Shown here one piece after another: positions 47,801 through 54,880 of a stretch of 64,000 bases of DNA. The stretch covers positions 157,779 through 221,778 of the forward strand of contig CAMUXE010000001.1 of assembly GCA_947164605.1 (NCBI GenBank), in the 5' to 3' direction. A program made the translations under genes and the position numbers. The notes under the pieces are model-generated. The model worked only from the letters and a program-made list of their open reading frames with translations. It searched no databases and was not told where the DNA came from. The stretch comes from an uncultured Lachnospiraceae bacterium (GTDB taxonomy: Bacteria; Bacillota; Clostridia; Lachnospirales; Lachnospiraceae). Positions within the stretch are counted from its first letter, which is position 1. Each line of letters begins with the position of its first letter.

Positions 47801-48057
47801 GCCTCTTCCTTTGAAAGCTCATAGTCCCCCTTAGGATCATAGTTATTGCTATGGCTTGCCTGAGCCTGTCTCTCTATCTTTTCCGATTTTGAAAGAAGGA
47901 CACCTGCCTGGCTTATATTAAACTGACCTTGGCCTTCATACTTACTATTTTGCATTTGAAAAGCAGCGAGTGCATTCTTATAATTACTAGCCTGTGAGGC
48001 CTGATTCAGGCCATTTTGATTAACTTTTGAGTTCATATTATTGAATTCCATACGCAT
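44836..48057 (-). CDS. Large flagellar-regulon protein with FliK-like C-terminus (probable)
   Basis: 1073 residues, acidic, mostly helical, no signal peptide or membrane helix. It carries at least seven degenerate internal repeats of the form ..[LI]xxKNLxx.. (for example LPLTIKNLSIAEAG, LAISPENLSYMNKL, IDLTEKNLSLVRD, ELTMKNLMISYKA). Residues ~950-1050 (MKLTIEEN, FGHIKLSMTLDDGKLDVYAD, ALDVMADRVAENSGLDKVQI) resemble the FliK hook-length-control C-terminus (Flg_hook). An exact sigma-D promoter drives it, and flagellin lies next. It most resembles uncharacterised DUF6240-type clostridial proteins. A hook-length or cap-related job is inference. Confidence 0.6.
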   Translation of the reverse strand: MRMEFNNMNSKVNQNGLNQASQASNYKNALAAFQMQNSKYEGQGQFNISQAGVLLSKSEKIERQAQASHSNNYDPKGDYELSKEEAYAGQVKTKAIGEQIGQKAVFMKMQVEDLVKMDENDVNLGDLDYEKSDKANIVEKIQIGLAAHDPSFKLGLTNISQDKIEAELGSKRLAREVRSQAVMNGISLKESDIDKVTGAVNQAELVMSDVNFTQDAKRYLVSQNLPLTIKNLSIAEAGITALPYEDGQTYSELPDSIRPQVEKNIEDAGLEADQKNLDIALDFLNHDLAISPENLSYMNKLDSVNYDQEQVIKKILFSFKEGKSVYDSDLMADTQTMDQDASVIKALRTSQLMVTSDKIEASDMAFKSYKDAVSLNNIVEAIDAYDTGRDYSKIVTDKGLDQNKETKTSLDQFHTMLYNVSAMMSADSALALSYKLDINEISLFTLHDNLLAYDQEKTFEEIGLALAHDIDSGAPSHSSAADSLEMLGGSSELDGQLASGLALEVYQSYQLSVEFRASLVEVTDMPLETLGQLGDVETVSLNSILDRGRSIRSQYQNRRERYEAIQFGNIGDADNKLYGKSAIDDFLGGDSFLSSLADRVKELGFEKSQDNLEAAKILSKSGIDLTEKNLSLVRDIKSCIDSIVDNMNPTLAMQLIRDGVNPMDSDIHDVRDYLLENEDKALSKDKYSRFLAKMDSAGSILKEERQTYIGIYKMMNVFKNDASTAIGALLKNHSELTMKNLMISYKASRSGSFDVRLDDKLSVKEAADQSYYMNLFSETGSKLSPASFREAELERTVDDYQIEEFCDKINSSYDPAKEAQYLDNYLKIVDRITKADRELIEDLENSGSKISINNVDAYERLAQGSAFETLFGQSDYKALDFLDAMDAADPEAALQNLYDKIANELEDEYKTDDQVYEADNLEEFRDINSLDKAFSFAKNLSQKHVYQLPYDISQDKVGVMKLTIEENKESKKVLDHMNIGLTHASFGHIKLSMTLDDGKLDVYADSDNHLPALNEALDVMADRVAENSGLDKVQIHKGRYSQLTSRIMEEEKEGDLASMIKIARQMVLELSKL

Positions 48058-48091
48058 ACACCTTCCTAATCATGCACCTTCTTATATTTAG

Positions 48092-48118
48092 ATATCGGCT
48101 AAAATTTGATTTTCTTTA
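48092..48118 (-). promoter_or_regulatory. Sigma-D/sigma-28 promoter of the 1073-residue gene
   Basis: TAAA, 15-bp spacer, GCCGATAT on the minus strand: an exact match to the Bacillus sigma-D consensus, ~35 bp before the start codon. Confidence 0.88.
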
Positions 48119-48235
48119 CAAAAAAATAAGCATTTGCCCACAAAAAAATAGAGCCTCTCTTCCCCTAAGGAAAGCGAGGTCTTAACTGAATACAGAAAGA
48201 CAATTTTTGGAAGGTAATTTTTTACTTTTCTTTTA

Positions 48236-48264
48236 TTGCCCCCCACTCTCCAAGCATATATAAT
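48236..48264 (+). promoter_or_regulatory. Sigma-A promoter of the third NSS gene
   Basis: TTGCCC, 17-bp spacer, TATAAT, ~40 bp before the start. Confidence 0.55.
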
Positions 48265-48305
48265 TGGATAGTTATATTTTGATAGAACTTGATATGGAGG
48301 TTATT

Positions 48306-49787
48306 ATGAAAGAAAGAGAATCCTTCGGTTCAAGACTTGGCTTTGTGCTCATATCAGCCGGTTGTGCCATAGGTCTTGGCAATGTTTGGAAATTCCCTTA
48401 TATATGTGGCGAGTACGGCGGTGCTGCCTTTATAATAATTTATTTAATATGCATGGTCCTTATCAGCCTGCCAATTCTAATATGCGAATACGCAGTTGGC
48501 CGTTCGAGCCGCTTTTCAATTGTAAAAGCCTTCAACAAGCTTGAGCAGCCAGGTACAATCTGGCACATCATGCGTCCAGTAGGCCTTATAGGTAACTATT
48601 TCCTCATGATGTTCTACACTATGATTTCAGGATGGATGCTCTATTATGCCTATTTATCAGCGTCCGGACGCTTTGTTGGAAAGAATCCAGACCAGATATC
48701 TGGCATATTTAATTCTATGCTTGAAACTCCAAGCACCATGATTCTTTTCAATATGATTTCTATCATTGTCTGTTTCTCAATTTGTGCCCTAGGCCTCAGA
48801 GGTGGAGTAGAACGAACCGGCAATGTTATTATGAGTCTGCTCATCTTGACTATGATCATCCTGGCTGTAAGAAGTGTAACACTTGAGAATTCAACAAACG
48901 GCCTCAAGTTTTATCTTCTTCCCGACTTTTCAAAAGTGAGCGAAAAAGGCATTGGAAATACCATCTTCGCTGCAATGTCTCACTCCTTCTTCACACTGAG
49001 TGTAGGTATTGGTTCTATGGCCATCTTCGGCTCCTACTTAAAAAAAGATAGAAGACTTTTAGGTGAATCCCTCAGCGTTGCTACACTTGATACATTTGTC
49101 GCACTGACTGCTGGACTTATCATTATTCCAACTTGTTTCGCTTTTGGCATAGAGCCTGACGCAGGTCCATCACTTCTCTTTGTGACCCTGCCAAATGTTT
49201 TCGCCAACATGCAGGCTGGCCGACTTTGGGCAACTATCTTCTTCATCTTTATGTCATTCGCAGCCACATCGACTGTTATTGCTGTATTTGAGAATATTAT
49301 TGCCATGTCTATGGAACTCTTCAATTTTGGAAGATTAAAGTCCGTAATTGTCAACTTTATCGGTATAAGCCTTCTGTCTTTACCAGCAATACTTGGTTTC
49401 AACCTCTTATCAGGATTTGAGCCATTTGGAGCCGGCACCAGCATTCTTGACTTAGAGGATTTCATTGTTTCCTACAACATGCTTCCAATTGGCGGCCTTG
49501 TCTTTGTCCTTTTCTGTACACACAAGAACGGCTGGAAGTGGGAAAACTTTATTGAAGAGTGCAATCTGGGTCGTGGGCCAATTCTCAAGAACACTAAGCT
49601 CTTAAAGTACTACATGGGCTATATTCTCCCTCTCTTCATCAGCGTTATTTATCTCAAGGGATATTATGACATGTTTAAGGATGCGGGTGGCGCCTTCTTA
49701 ACAGGAATGATGTGCATAGCATTTGCCGTTATTGGCCTTGTTATCTTTATAACTGTCAAAAAGCCAAAGACCGAGGCAAGTAAATAA
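48306..49787 (+). CDS. Na+-dependent transporter, NSS/SNF family (third copy)
   Basis: 493 residues. Helix 1 reads GCAIGLGNVWKFPYICGEYGG and the helix-6 region LSVGIGSMAIFGSY. It is longer than the two tandem copies at 34-37 kb by an additional C-terminal helix (FLTGMMCIAFAVIGLVIF). The start at 48306 (MKERESFGSRLG) follows TGGAGG; 14 further codons upstream are open but lack a ribosome site. Presumed amino-acid uptake; substrate unknown. Confidence 0.92.
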   Translation: MKERESFGSRLGFVLISAGCAIGLGNVWKFPYICGEYGGAAFIIIYLICMVLISLPILICEYAVGRSSRFSIVKAFNKLEQPGTIWHIMRPVGLIGNYFLMMFYTMISGWMLYYAYLSASGRFVGKNPDQISGIFNSMLETPSTMILFNMISIIVCFSICALGLRGGVERTGNVIMSLLILTMIILAVRSVTLENSTNGLKFYLLPDFSKVSEKGIGNTIFAAMSHSFFTLSVGIGSMAIFGSYLKKDRRLLGESLSVATLDTFVALTAGLIIIPTCFAFGIEPDAGPSLLFVTLPNVFANMQAGRLWATIFFIFMSFAATSTVIAVFENIIAMSMELFNFGRLKSVIVNFIGISLLSLPAILGFNLLSGFEPFGAGTSILDLEDFIVSYNMLPIGGLVFVLFCTHKNGWKWENFIEECNLGRGPILKNTKLLKYYMGYILPLFISVIYLKGYYDMFKDAGGAFLTGMMCIAFAVIGLVIFITVKKPKTEASK

Positions 49788-49841
49788 GCCCCTAAATTGA
49801 ACTTACAATTTTGAATTTAATAATTATCATTAGCCGCTTTA

Positions 49842-49850
49842 TGTTATAAT
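49842..49850 (+). promoter_or_regulatory. Extended -10 promoter of the zinc-ribbon cluster
   Basis: TG-T-TATAAT; no good -35 at 16-18 bp. About 95 bp upstream of the first zinc-ribbon gene. Confidence 0.5.
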
Positions 49851-49946
49851 AAAGTGGTTTTTTTATTTTATTTTTATAAAAGCAAGCTTAAAATCAAGCA
49901 GAATTTTCAACTAATACTTCAAAAAATCTTTATGGAGGATTTTTCT

Positions 49947-50735
49947 ATGAAGAAGCAAACGACTAAGCAAACCCATACGGTTTCTGACTCCAAGCATCTA
50001 TCCGGGGAGATTTCCTGTTCATCATGTGGCGCACACTACGATATCAACCTGCTCAAATGCCCATATTGTGGTGAGCTTAACTACAAGCAGGCCGAAAAGG
50101 AGTATATGCAGGATTTGAACGAGACCAAATCCAATCTCAAAGACTTGGCAAATGCTCCATTTATATCCACAATCCTGCTTTTCCGCTCTTTTCTAATCAG
50201 CTATGCGATTTTCACAGTGGTCATAATAATTATTGTCACCACAACCATTCAGGGCGACAAGGCTTCACAAGCCGCCAAAAATCGCAATGCTAAGAATGAC
50301 TATCTCGAAGCTGTATCTATCTATGAGCAGTATGACCAGCTCTACCAAGTAGGCAAATACAAGGACCTTGTTGAGCTCAATCAGACAAGCAAGAATTCCT
50401 TCAAGAGCAATTACAGCCACCATCGCTTTATCCAACTCTACTCTGATATCTTAAGACTAGATACGGATCTTAAATATGCAAGGAACTATAAAAGCGAAAA
50501 CATGTATTACTTAGAAAGCCTCTTTCGCACGGAAATTCAGTTCTTATGTCTTGATTCTTACGATGATTTAAGCGATGAAGACAGGGTGATTTTAAGCCAG
50601 GCTTTTAGCCCCTACAAAGAAACATTTGACGAATTCTTCACCCTATCCGACCAGGAGCTAGACGAGATAAAGGAAGGCATCAAGGCCAACTACGGCAGCA
50701 CCTATTTTGCCAATGAGTATATGCACCTAAAATAA
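49947..50735 (+). CDS. Zinc-ribbon single-pass membrane protein
   Basis: 262 residues. A zinc ribbon near the N-terminus (CSSCGAHYDINLLKCPYCGE) is followed by one transmembrane helix (ISYAIFTVVIIIIVTTT) and a ~150-residue helical extracytoplasmic domain rich in Tyr, Asp and Lys. The start at 49947 follows GGAGGA; a longer frame from 49854 has no ribosome site. Not a known family beyond the zinc ribbon. It shares layout with the next two genes: ribbon, helix, then a domain with YDQLYQVGKYKDLVEL. Likely a paralogue family; function unknown. Confidence 0.75.
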   Translation: MKKQTTKQTHTVSDSKHLSGEISCSSCGAHYDINLLKCPYCGELNYKQAEKEYMQDLNETKSNLKDLANAPFISTILLFRSFLISYAIFTVVIIIIVTTTIQGDKASQAAKNRNAKNDYLEAVSIYEQYDQLYQVGKYKDLVELNQTSKNSFKSNYSHHRFIQLYSDILRLDTDLKYARNYKSENMYYLESLFRTEIQFLCLDSYDDLSDEDRVILSQAFSPYKETFDEFFTLSDQELDEIKEGIKANYGSTYFANEYMHLK

Positions 50736-50814
50736 GGCAGAATTTTATCATCAAGTCTACTCTTTATCAGATAAGTTATTAAAATTTAAATCGTATTCTA
50801 CAAGAGGTCATTTT

Positions 50815-51861
50815 ATGGAATGTAAATATTGTGGTGCCAAGCTTTCCCTCACTGACCGCTTCTGCCCATCATGCGGCAGGGCCAATGTCGAGGCTGCCGA
50901 GCATCAAAAGAAAATGGATAAATACAACTCTGAGTTTTTAGCAGAAAAGAAGAAGGTTGAAAAGGACGTTTTCTCATACCGCGAGGTGGTAACCCGAGTT
51001 ATTCTGCTAGCCTGCATTATAGCCTGCTCTATAATTTTTGCCATAATCAGCTCAAATTCCTACTCAAGAGGTATCTCAAAATCAGCCAAAGATGCAGTCA
51101 AGAACTCTAACTCTTACCTGCCTGAACTCGATTCTTATATTGACAAGAAAGACCTTCTAGCCGTAAATTCCTTCTACGAATACCACAGCCTAAGGCGAAT
51201 CTACGATGATAAAAGTCCTTACGCCAGTTACAAGCAAATTACTAATGCTGCCCAGGACTACACAAGAATCTATTTCTATATATCTTCTCACTTTAACAAT
51301 CAGACCTATAGAGATAATCTTAGGGTCGATACTCTCAATGAAGATTTGGAGTCCTTCTACAAAAAAGCCTATCCCGACAGCAAATACAAGCAGTATGACT
51401 ATACTGTTGAGCAAGATTCCAGGAGTAGGGACTTCTGCGATTATGCCAACAAATGCATAAATGCTCTTCTTGTCACTTATGTCGGCATATCCGAGGACGA
51501 TGCTCAAAGACTCAAGTCATGCACAACCGCCCAAAGAACCCTTATACTTGAAAATGCAATCAGGAAGGTTGAAGCCAAGGAGGAACTCGAGGACAAGTCA
51601 AATTCAGAATCTGCGGCAGGTCCGGCACATGCCACTGATTCAGCCTCTGCTGTAGGTTCATCCCCTGCTACTGATTCAGCCTCTGCTGTGGATTCATCCC
51701 CTGCTACTGATTCAGCCTCTGCTGTGGATTCATCCCCTGCTGCTGATTCAGCCTCTGCTGTGGATTCATCCCCTGCTACTGATTCAGCCTCCGCCTCTCG
51801 CTCCGCCACCTATGACAGCATCTCAACTTCAGGCCAGAAAAAGGAGGCTTCTTCATTATGA
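50815..51861 (+). CDS. Zinc-ribbon single-pass membrane protein with Ser/Ala repeat tail
   Basis: 348 residues: N-terminal zinc ribbon CKYCGAKLSLTDRFCPSCGR (3-22), coiled stretch, one transmembrane helix (VILLACIIACSIIFAII, about 62-79), a ~160-residue helical domain comparable with its neighbours (DSYIDKKDLLAVNSFYEYHS), and a low-complexity tail of 12-residue repeats (TDSASAVDSSPA) at ~275-325. The tail looks like a cell-wall-spanning or glycosylated stalk. Its stop overlaps the next ATG by 4 bp, so the genes are translationally coupled. Confidence 0.75.
   Translation: MECKYCGAKLSLTDRFCPSCGRANVEAAEHQKKMDKYNSEFLAEKKKVEKDVFSYREVVTRVILLACIIACSIIFAIISSNSYSRGISKSAKDAVKNSNSYLPELDSYIDKKDLLAVNSFYEYHSLRRIYDDKSPYASYKQITNAAQDYTRIYFYISSHFNNQTYRDNLRVDTLNEDLESFYKKAYPDSKYKQYDYTVEQDSRSRDFCDYANKCINALLVTYVGISEDDAQRLKSCTTAQRTLILENAIRKVEAKEELEDKSNSESAAGPAHATDSASAVGSSPATDSASAVDSSPATDSASAVDSSPAADSASAVDSSPATDSASASRSATYDSISTSGQKKEASSL
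51638..51790. repeat. 36-bp in-frame tandem repeat, about 4 copies
   Basis: Unit GATTCAGCCTCTGCTGTGG plus ATTCATCCCCTGCTACT encodes the 12-mer TDSASAVDSSPA; copies differ by single bases. Length changes keep the frame. Confidence 0.9.
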
Positions 51862-52328
51862 CAAGAAAAAGTAAAAGTAATAAAAACAAGCGCGTTCACT
51901 CTTTTTCTATAAACCGCAGGAATTCATTTCCAATTAATCTTTTAAATCTTTGTATAATAATTGCCTCAATTGTATTTTTCTTAACTCTCGGCAACATGGT
52001 CTACAGCTTTTATGATAACGAAAAACGTCTCTATGAAGACAACCGTTTTTATGAGAACCTGACAAACTGCGATTATGGACGCTTTATAAATTACTATAAT
52101 TACGACAATGATATATACCGCTCACAAAGCAGTGATCTTGCAGAGTTTACTTCTCTTTATAAATACATCAATGCAAAAACCATGGCTGTTGCTTTCGAAG
52201 GTAGTTCCGATTCCGCAGAGGTAAGCAAATACAATGAAATTATGGAAGTTGAAAGCCACAAGCTCACCACTCTTGCCAAAGAACCTGAGCGTATTCAAAG
52301 CATTATAAAAGTCACAAAACAAAAATAG
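51858..52328 (+). CDS. Small membrane protein of the zinc-ribbon cluster, lacking the ribbon
   Basis: 156 residues with a basic N-terminus (KSKSNKNKRVHSFSINRRNS), one transmembrane helix (LNLCIIIASIVFFLTLGNMVYSF begins near 29) and a helical extracytoplasmic domain with NCDYGRFINYYNYDND. Same layout as the two upstream genes but without the zinc ribbon. It overlaps the upstream stop by 4 bp. Function unknown; probably works with its neighbours in a membrane complex. Confidence 0.7.
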   Translation: MTRKSKSNKNKRVHSFSINRRNSFPINLLNLCIIIASIVFFLTLGNMVYSFYDNEKRLYEDNRFYENLTNCDYGRFINYYNYDNDIYRSQSSDLAEFTSLYKYINAKTMAVAFEGSSDSAEVSKYNEIMEVESHKLTTLAKEPERIQSIIKVTKQK

Positions 52329-52431
52329 CCTTCAACAGAATTCTTGAAAGCTTTCAATACTACTTTATCAATTTAAACGCAATAATCATTAATAAATAAC
52401 TATACTAAATTTATCTAAAAAGGAGATTATT

Positions 52432-52665
52432 ATGGCCTTTAATCCATCTATGCTTTTAGGCATTAAAAAAAGACTTGAGATTTTTTCTAGCGAGCATCCC
52501 AAGTTTCCTTTATTCTTAAGAACAGTAGGAGCTAGCAATGCAATCGCTCCAGGCAGCGTTATCGAAGTAAAAATCACCGATATCAATGGCCGCGACTACA
52601 CCTCCAACATTAAGCTAACCCCTAATGATATAGAGACTATAGAGCTATTTAAAAATAGTTTGTAA
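52432..52665 (+). CDS. Small hypothetical protein (77 aa)
   Basis: AAAGGAG lies 7 bp before the ATG, so the gene is credible. The product starts MAFNPSMLLGIKKRLEIFSS and includes APGSVIEVKITDINGRDY, a beta-rich middle suggesting a small barrel, and ends NDIETIELFKNSL. No membrane helix or known motif. It lies 103 bp after the zinc-ribbon cluster and is followed by a strong terminator; it could be the last gene of that unit. Confidence 0.7.
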   Translation: MAFNPSMLLGIKKRLEIFSSEHPKFPLFLRTVGASNAIAPGSVIEVKITDINGRDYTSNIKLTPNDIETIELFKNSL

Positions 52666-52744
52666 TTTGAAATTATATTATTCCCATGGAGGAATATCCT
52701 AATAACCTGCACAGCAAATTATAAAGATTCTTAAATAGGCCCAA

Positions 52745-52797
52745 AATAAGAGCTTGTACATACAGCCCACTGTTGGCTGTACGTACAAGCTCTTATT
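52745..52797. terminator. Strong bidirectional hairpin after the 77-aa gene
   Basis: AATAAGAGCTTGTACATACAG pairs nearly perfectly with CTGTACGTACAAGCTCTTATT in a 21-bp stem. Marks the left boundary of the defence island. Confidence 0.85.
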
Positions 52798-52929
52798 ATA
52801 TTCACTCTATCGGTGAGCATTCCCCAATTTTTATCATCTTCATTCCATGACAGGTCTTTGAATACATTCTACAAAAGAAATGAGGCCAAGGATTTAAGCC
52901 TGCCTGTGGGGAGGGTTAGTTGTGATATT

Positions 52930-53171
52930 CTAAACTATTCTCCCTATTGCAAGATCTGCTTCTTTTTGAAGTTTCACTGTAACAGGCCCCATATAATTCT
53001 TTGTAGTTTCTAATACTGATTTTTCATTTCCTAGGATTCCCAATACTGTTATAGAAAAAACATTATTTAAATACTCATCTGAATTAATACAGACCTCTTC
53101 AAAATAATCGAATATTTCTTTAAGTTTATTTTCATCCTCATTTTTCTCAGAAGTTTAATCACCTCAGGCAT
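52930..53171 (-). pseudogene. Decayed C-terminal remnant of a DUF7674-like gene
   Basis: On the minus strand an ATG at 53171 opens MPEVIKLL, then a one-base shift moves the coding frame to SEKNEDENKLKEIFDYFEEV and on through LGILGNEKSVLETTKNYMGP to LAIGRIV and a stop at 52930. Both parts together resemble the last ~80 residues of DUF7674-type proteins; the N-terminal part is missing. The family link is from memory of its YMGP-x-x-x-x-LQxEAD pattern. A further 40-codon fragment in another frame ends at 53164, overlapping the ATG. Confidence 0.55.
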
Positions 53172-53251
53172 CCTTGTCCTCATAAACCTTTTTATTAGCT
53201 GAGACAACAGTCTTGTAGGTCCTGTCTGCAGTTTTGTAGGTTATTGATTTT

Positions 53252-53536
53252 TTATCTGTGGAAACTAAACTTGAGAACTGATCCTTCTTCAGAAGCCTCT
53301 AGAATATTCAGCTTTTCCAGATCTATGAAGTATCTTTTTCCATCGCTGCTAATCTTTATCAAACTGTCTCTGGCATATCGAAAGGCACTCATCTTAGCTC
53401 TGGCAGTTGACTCCGGTTTTCCGCACTCATCCATCAAATATTTCTTTGCCCTATCGAAGCTGTACTCTCCGTCTCCTGCTAAGCAATATAATTCCCAATG
53501 ATTTCCAAGATGCTTTAATGTTTCTGCAATATTCAT
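53252..53536 (-). CDS. Hypothetical protein (94 aa)
   Basis: AGGAGG lies 9 bp before the ATG, supporting a real gene. The sequence (MNIAETLKHLGNHWELYCLA, ...FDRAKKYLMDECGKPESTARAKM, ...KRYFIDLEKLNILEA) looks like a small helix-turn-helix or coiled domain with a terminal beta strand. No family recognised. The coding-like fragment that follows in another frame (to 53164) suggests that the original gene was longer and has been truncated by a frameshift. Confidence 0.5.
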   Translation of the reverse strand: MNIAETLKHLGNHWELYCLAGDGEYSFDRAKKYLMDECGKPESTARAKMSAFRYARDSLIKISSDGKRYFIDLEKLNILEASEEGSVLKFSFHR

Positions 53537-53587
53537 TAATTAAACCTCCTGTTCTTTCCGCTCATAATTCATTTGGTTCAGTAAGTG

Positions 53588-53830
53588 ACTCATTACTAGA
53601 AAAATGAAGAATTCTTTTCAAAGCTTCTCTTAAATCCTTCACATTACATTTGGGGTGGTTTTCCGCCCATTACTAAATCAAAGGCAAAATTTCTCAATTT
53701 TTTCTCTCAACATACATATGGGTTGAAAAAGCGCCCATTACTAAACCGAGAAGAATTTTTCTTTATCCCTTCATCTACTATTTGGAACGAGTCAGAACCG
53801 ATTACTAAAATTTTCTTATTTCCACCCGTT
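53588..53830. repeat. Imperfect direct repeats around CATTACTAAA
   Basis: CATTACTA-type motifs occur at about 53590, 53669, 53738 and (as GATTACTAAA) 53801, spaced 63-79 bp, two with an ACATATGGG or ACATTTGGG motif ~25 bp before. Copies are degenerate. This covers most of the 435-bp gap between the 94-aa gene and the first AbiEii gene. No CRISPR character. Confidence 0.5.
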
Positions 53831-53884
53831 CAAAATACATATGGGACACATATGAGCTGAATCTGCAGAAATTTTGCGTAAAAA

Positions 53885-53908
53885 ATAAGACAGGATTTCT
53901 CCTGTCTT
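53885..53908 (-). terminator. Terminator of AbiE cassette 1
   Basis: AAGACAGGA/TCCTGTCTT hairpin then T6 on the minus strand. Confidence 0.8.
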
Positions 53909-53913
53909 ACATC

Positions 53914-53938
53914 ACTTCTGGTCCATTGGACCAGAAGT
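53914..53938. repeat. Cassette-end hairpin, copy A (palindrome)
   Basis: ACTTCTGGTC-cattg-GACCAGAAGT, a perfect 10-bp stem 34 bp after the AbiEii stop. Its arms match those of copies B and C; the loop does not. Confidence 0.6.
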
Positions 53939-53971
53939 TGCTCTATTATGTTCTCGCAACCAAAGCAACAT

Positions 53972-54880
53972 CTATTTTTTATATTCGAAAACATCCATAT
54001 CTGCTACTAGTGCTATTCCTTTTTCAATTGCCTCATTATATGACACATCCTCATATAATAGTTTCTTAGTAATGTTGTTATAATCTGATTCATAGAATCG
54101 ACTTGAAATAATTTCCTTAAGCATATCTGGAATATTATATTCAAGCTGCGCAGAAGGATTGTTCTTAGACTTCATACGATCGTCGCGTACCCTATCAATC
54201 AAAGCATCCAATTCAGGTGTTATCTCAACCTCAGGAAGCAGCTTCGCAATATCATATAAATGTCTCGAATCTCGATCCATCATATTTTGAATACGATAAT
54301 CACAAACAGCAAATACCTTATCAATAAGTGTTCGCTCCAAGGATTGCACCTGCATACTTATCTTTGCTTCATCAAATGGAATAGGAAGAGTAATTCCATT
54401 CTTTTCGCAGAATCTACCCACAAAGCTATAAACATCATGAGTCTCTGCCGGATAAACATCCTGATAAAAACTCGTTTCAATAATCAGCTCCAAAGGTATT
54501 TCACTAAAAAATGATTCGTACTTAAACACATATTTGTTATAGCTATGGCGAGATTGTATATCCTCTGGATTCGTTAAAATCAGGCCTAAATCCTCTGCTA
54601 AGCTTAGAATCAAATTCTTTGTCTGCTTTTTTTCACCTTCAGTCGGCTTGCGATTCATCGACAAATCGATATCTTCTGAAAACCTATCAATGAGGCCATA
54701 AGCTTTAGATAAAGAAGTTCCTCCCTTAAATACAAAAGGGAGATCACTTTGAGAAATACCAGACAAAATCATCGACTGGATCGTATCTTTCTCAACCATC
54801 TGTGTCGTATGATGCTCTTCAGCAGCTACCGTCTCAATAATCTCTTTCCATTGCTCTTTATAATCTCTATACCAGCTCAC
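53972..54880 (-). CDS. abiEii: AbiEii/AbiGii-type nucleotidyltransferase toxin (cassette 1)
   Basis: 302 residues. The nucleotidyltransferase core starts with VFKGGTSLSKAYGLIDRFSE then DIDLSM (about residues 48-73): G-G-T-S and the D-x-D metal site. LERTLIDKVFAVCDY and RHLYDIAKLLPEV follow, the second conserved block. AbiEii toxins of type IV toxin-antitoxin systems modify tRNA or other targets with nucleotides and abort phage infection. GTG start at 54880 follows AAGGAGG inside the antitoxin gene, which overlaps by 14 bp. Paralogue of cassette 2. Confidence 0.9.
   Translation of the reverse strand: MSWYRDYKEQWKEIIETVAAEEHHTTQMVEKDTIQSMILSGISQSDLPFVFKGGTSLSKAYGLIDRFSEDIDLSMNRKPTEGEKKQTKNLILSLAEDLGLILTNPEDIQSRHSYNKYVFKYESFFSEIPLELIIETSFYQDVYPAETHDVYSFVGRFCEKNGITLPIPFDEAKISMQVQSLERTLIDKVFAVCDYRIQNMMDRDSRHLYDIAKLLPEVEITPELDALIDRVRDDRMKSKNNPSAQLEYNIPDMLKEIISSRFYESDYNNITKKLLYEDVSYNEAIEKGIALVADMDVFEYKK

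Noticed and set aside
48120..48305. Glycine riboswitch upstream of the third NSS gene
   Set aside because: A weak hairpin is present but no conserved glycine-aptamer blocks.
51504..51809. Minus-strand ORF opposite the repeat tail
   Set aside because: Shadow frame created by the Ser/Ala-rich codons; no ribosome site and low-complexity product.
52813..53013. 66-codon plus-strand ORF
   Set aside because: No ribosome site, and the opposite strand carries a recognisable decayed coding sequence.
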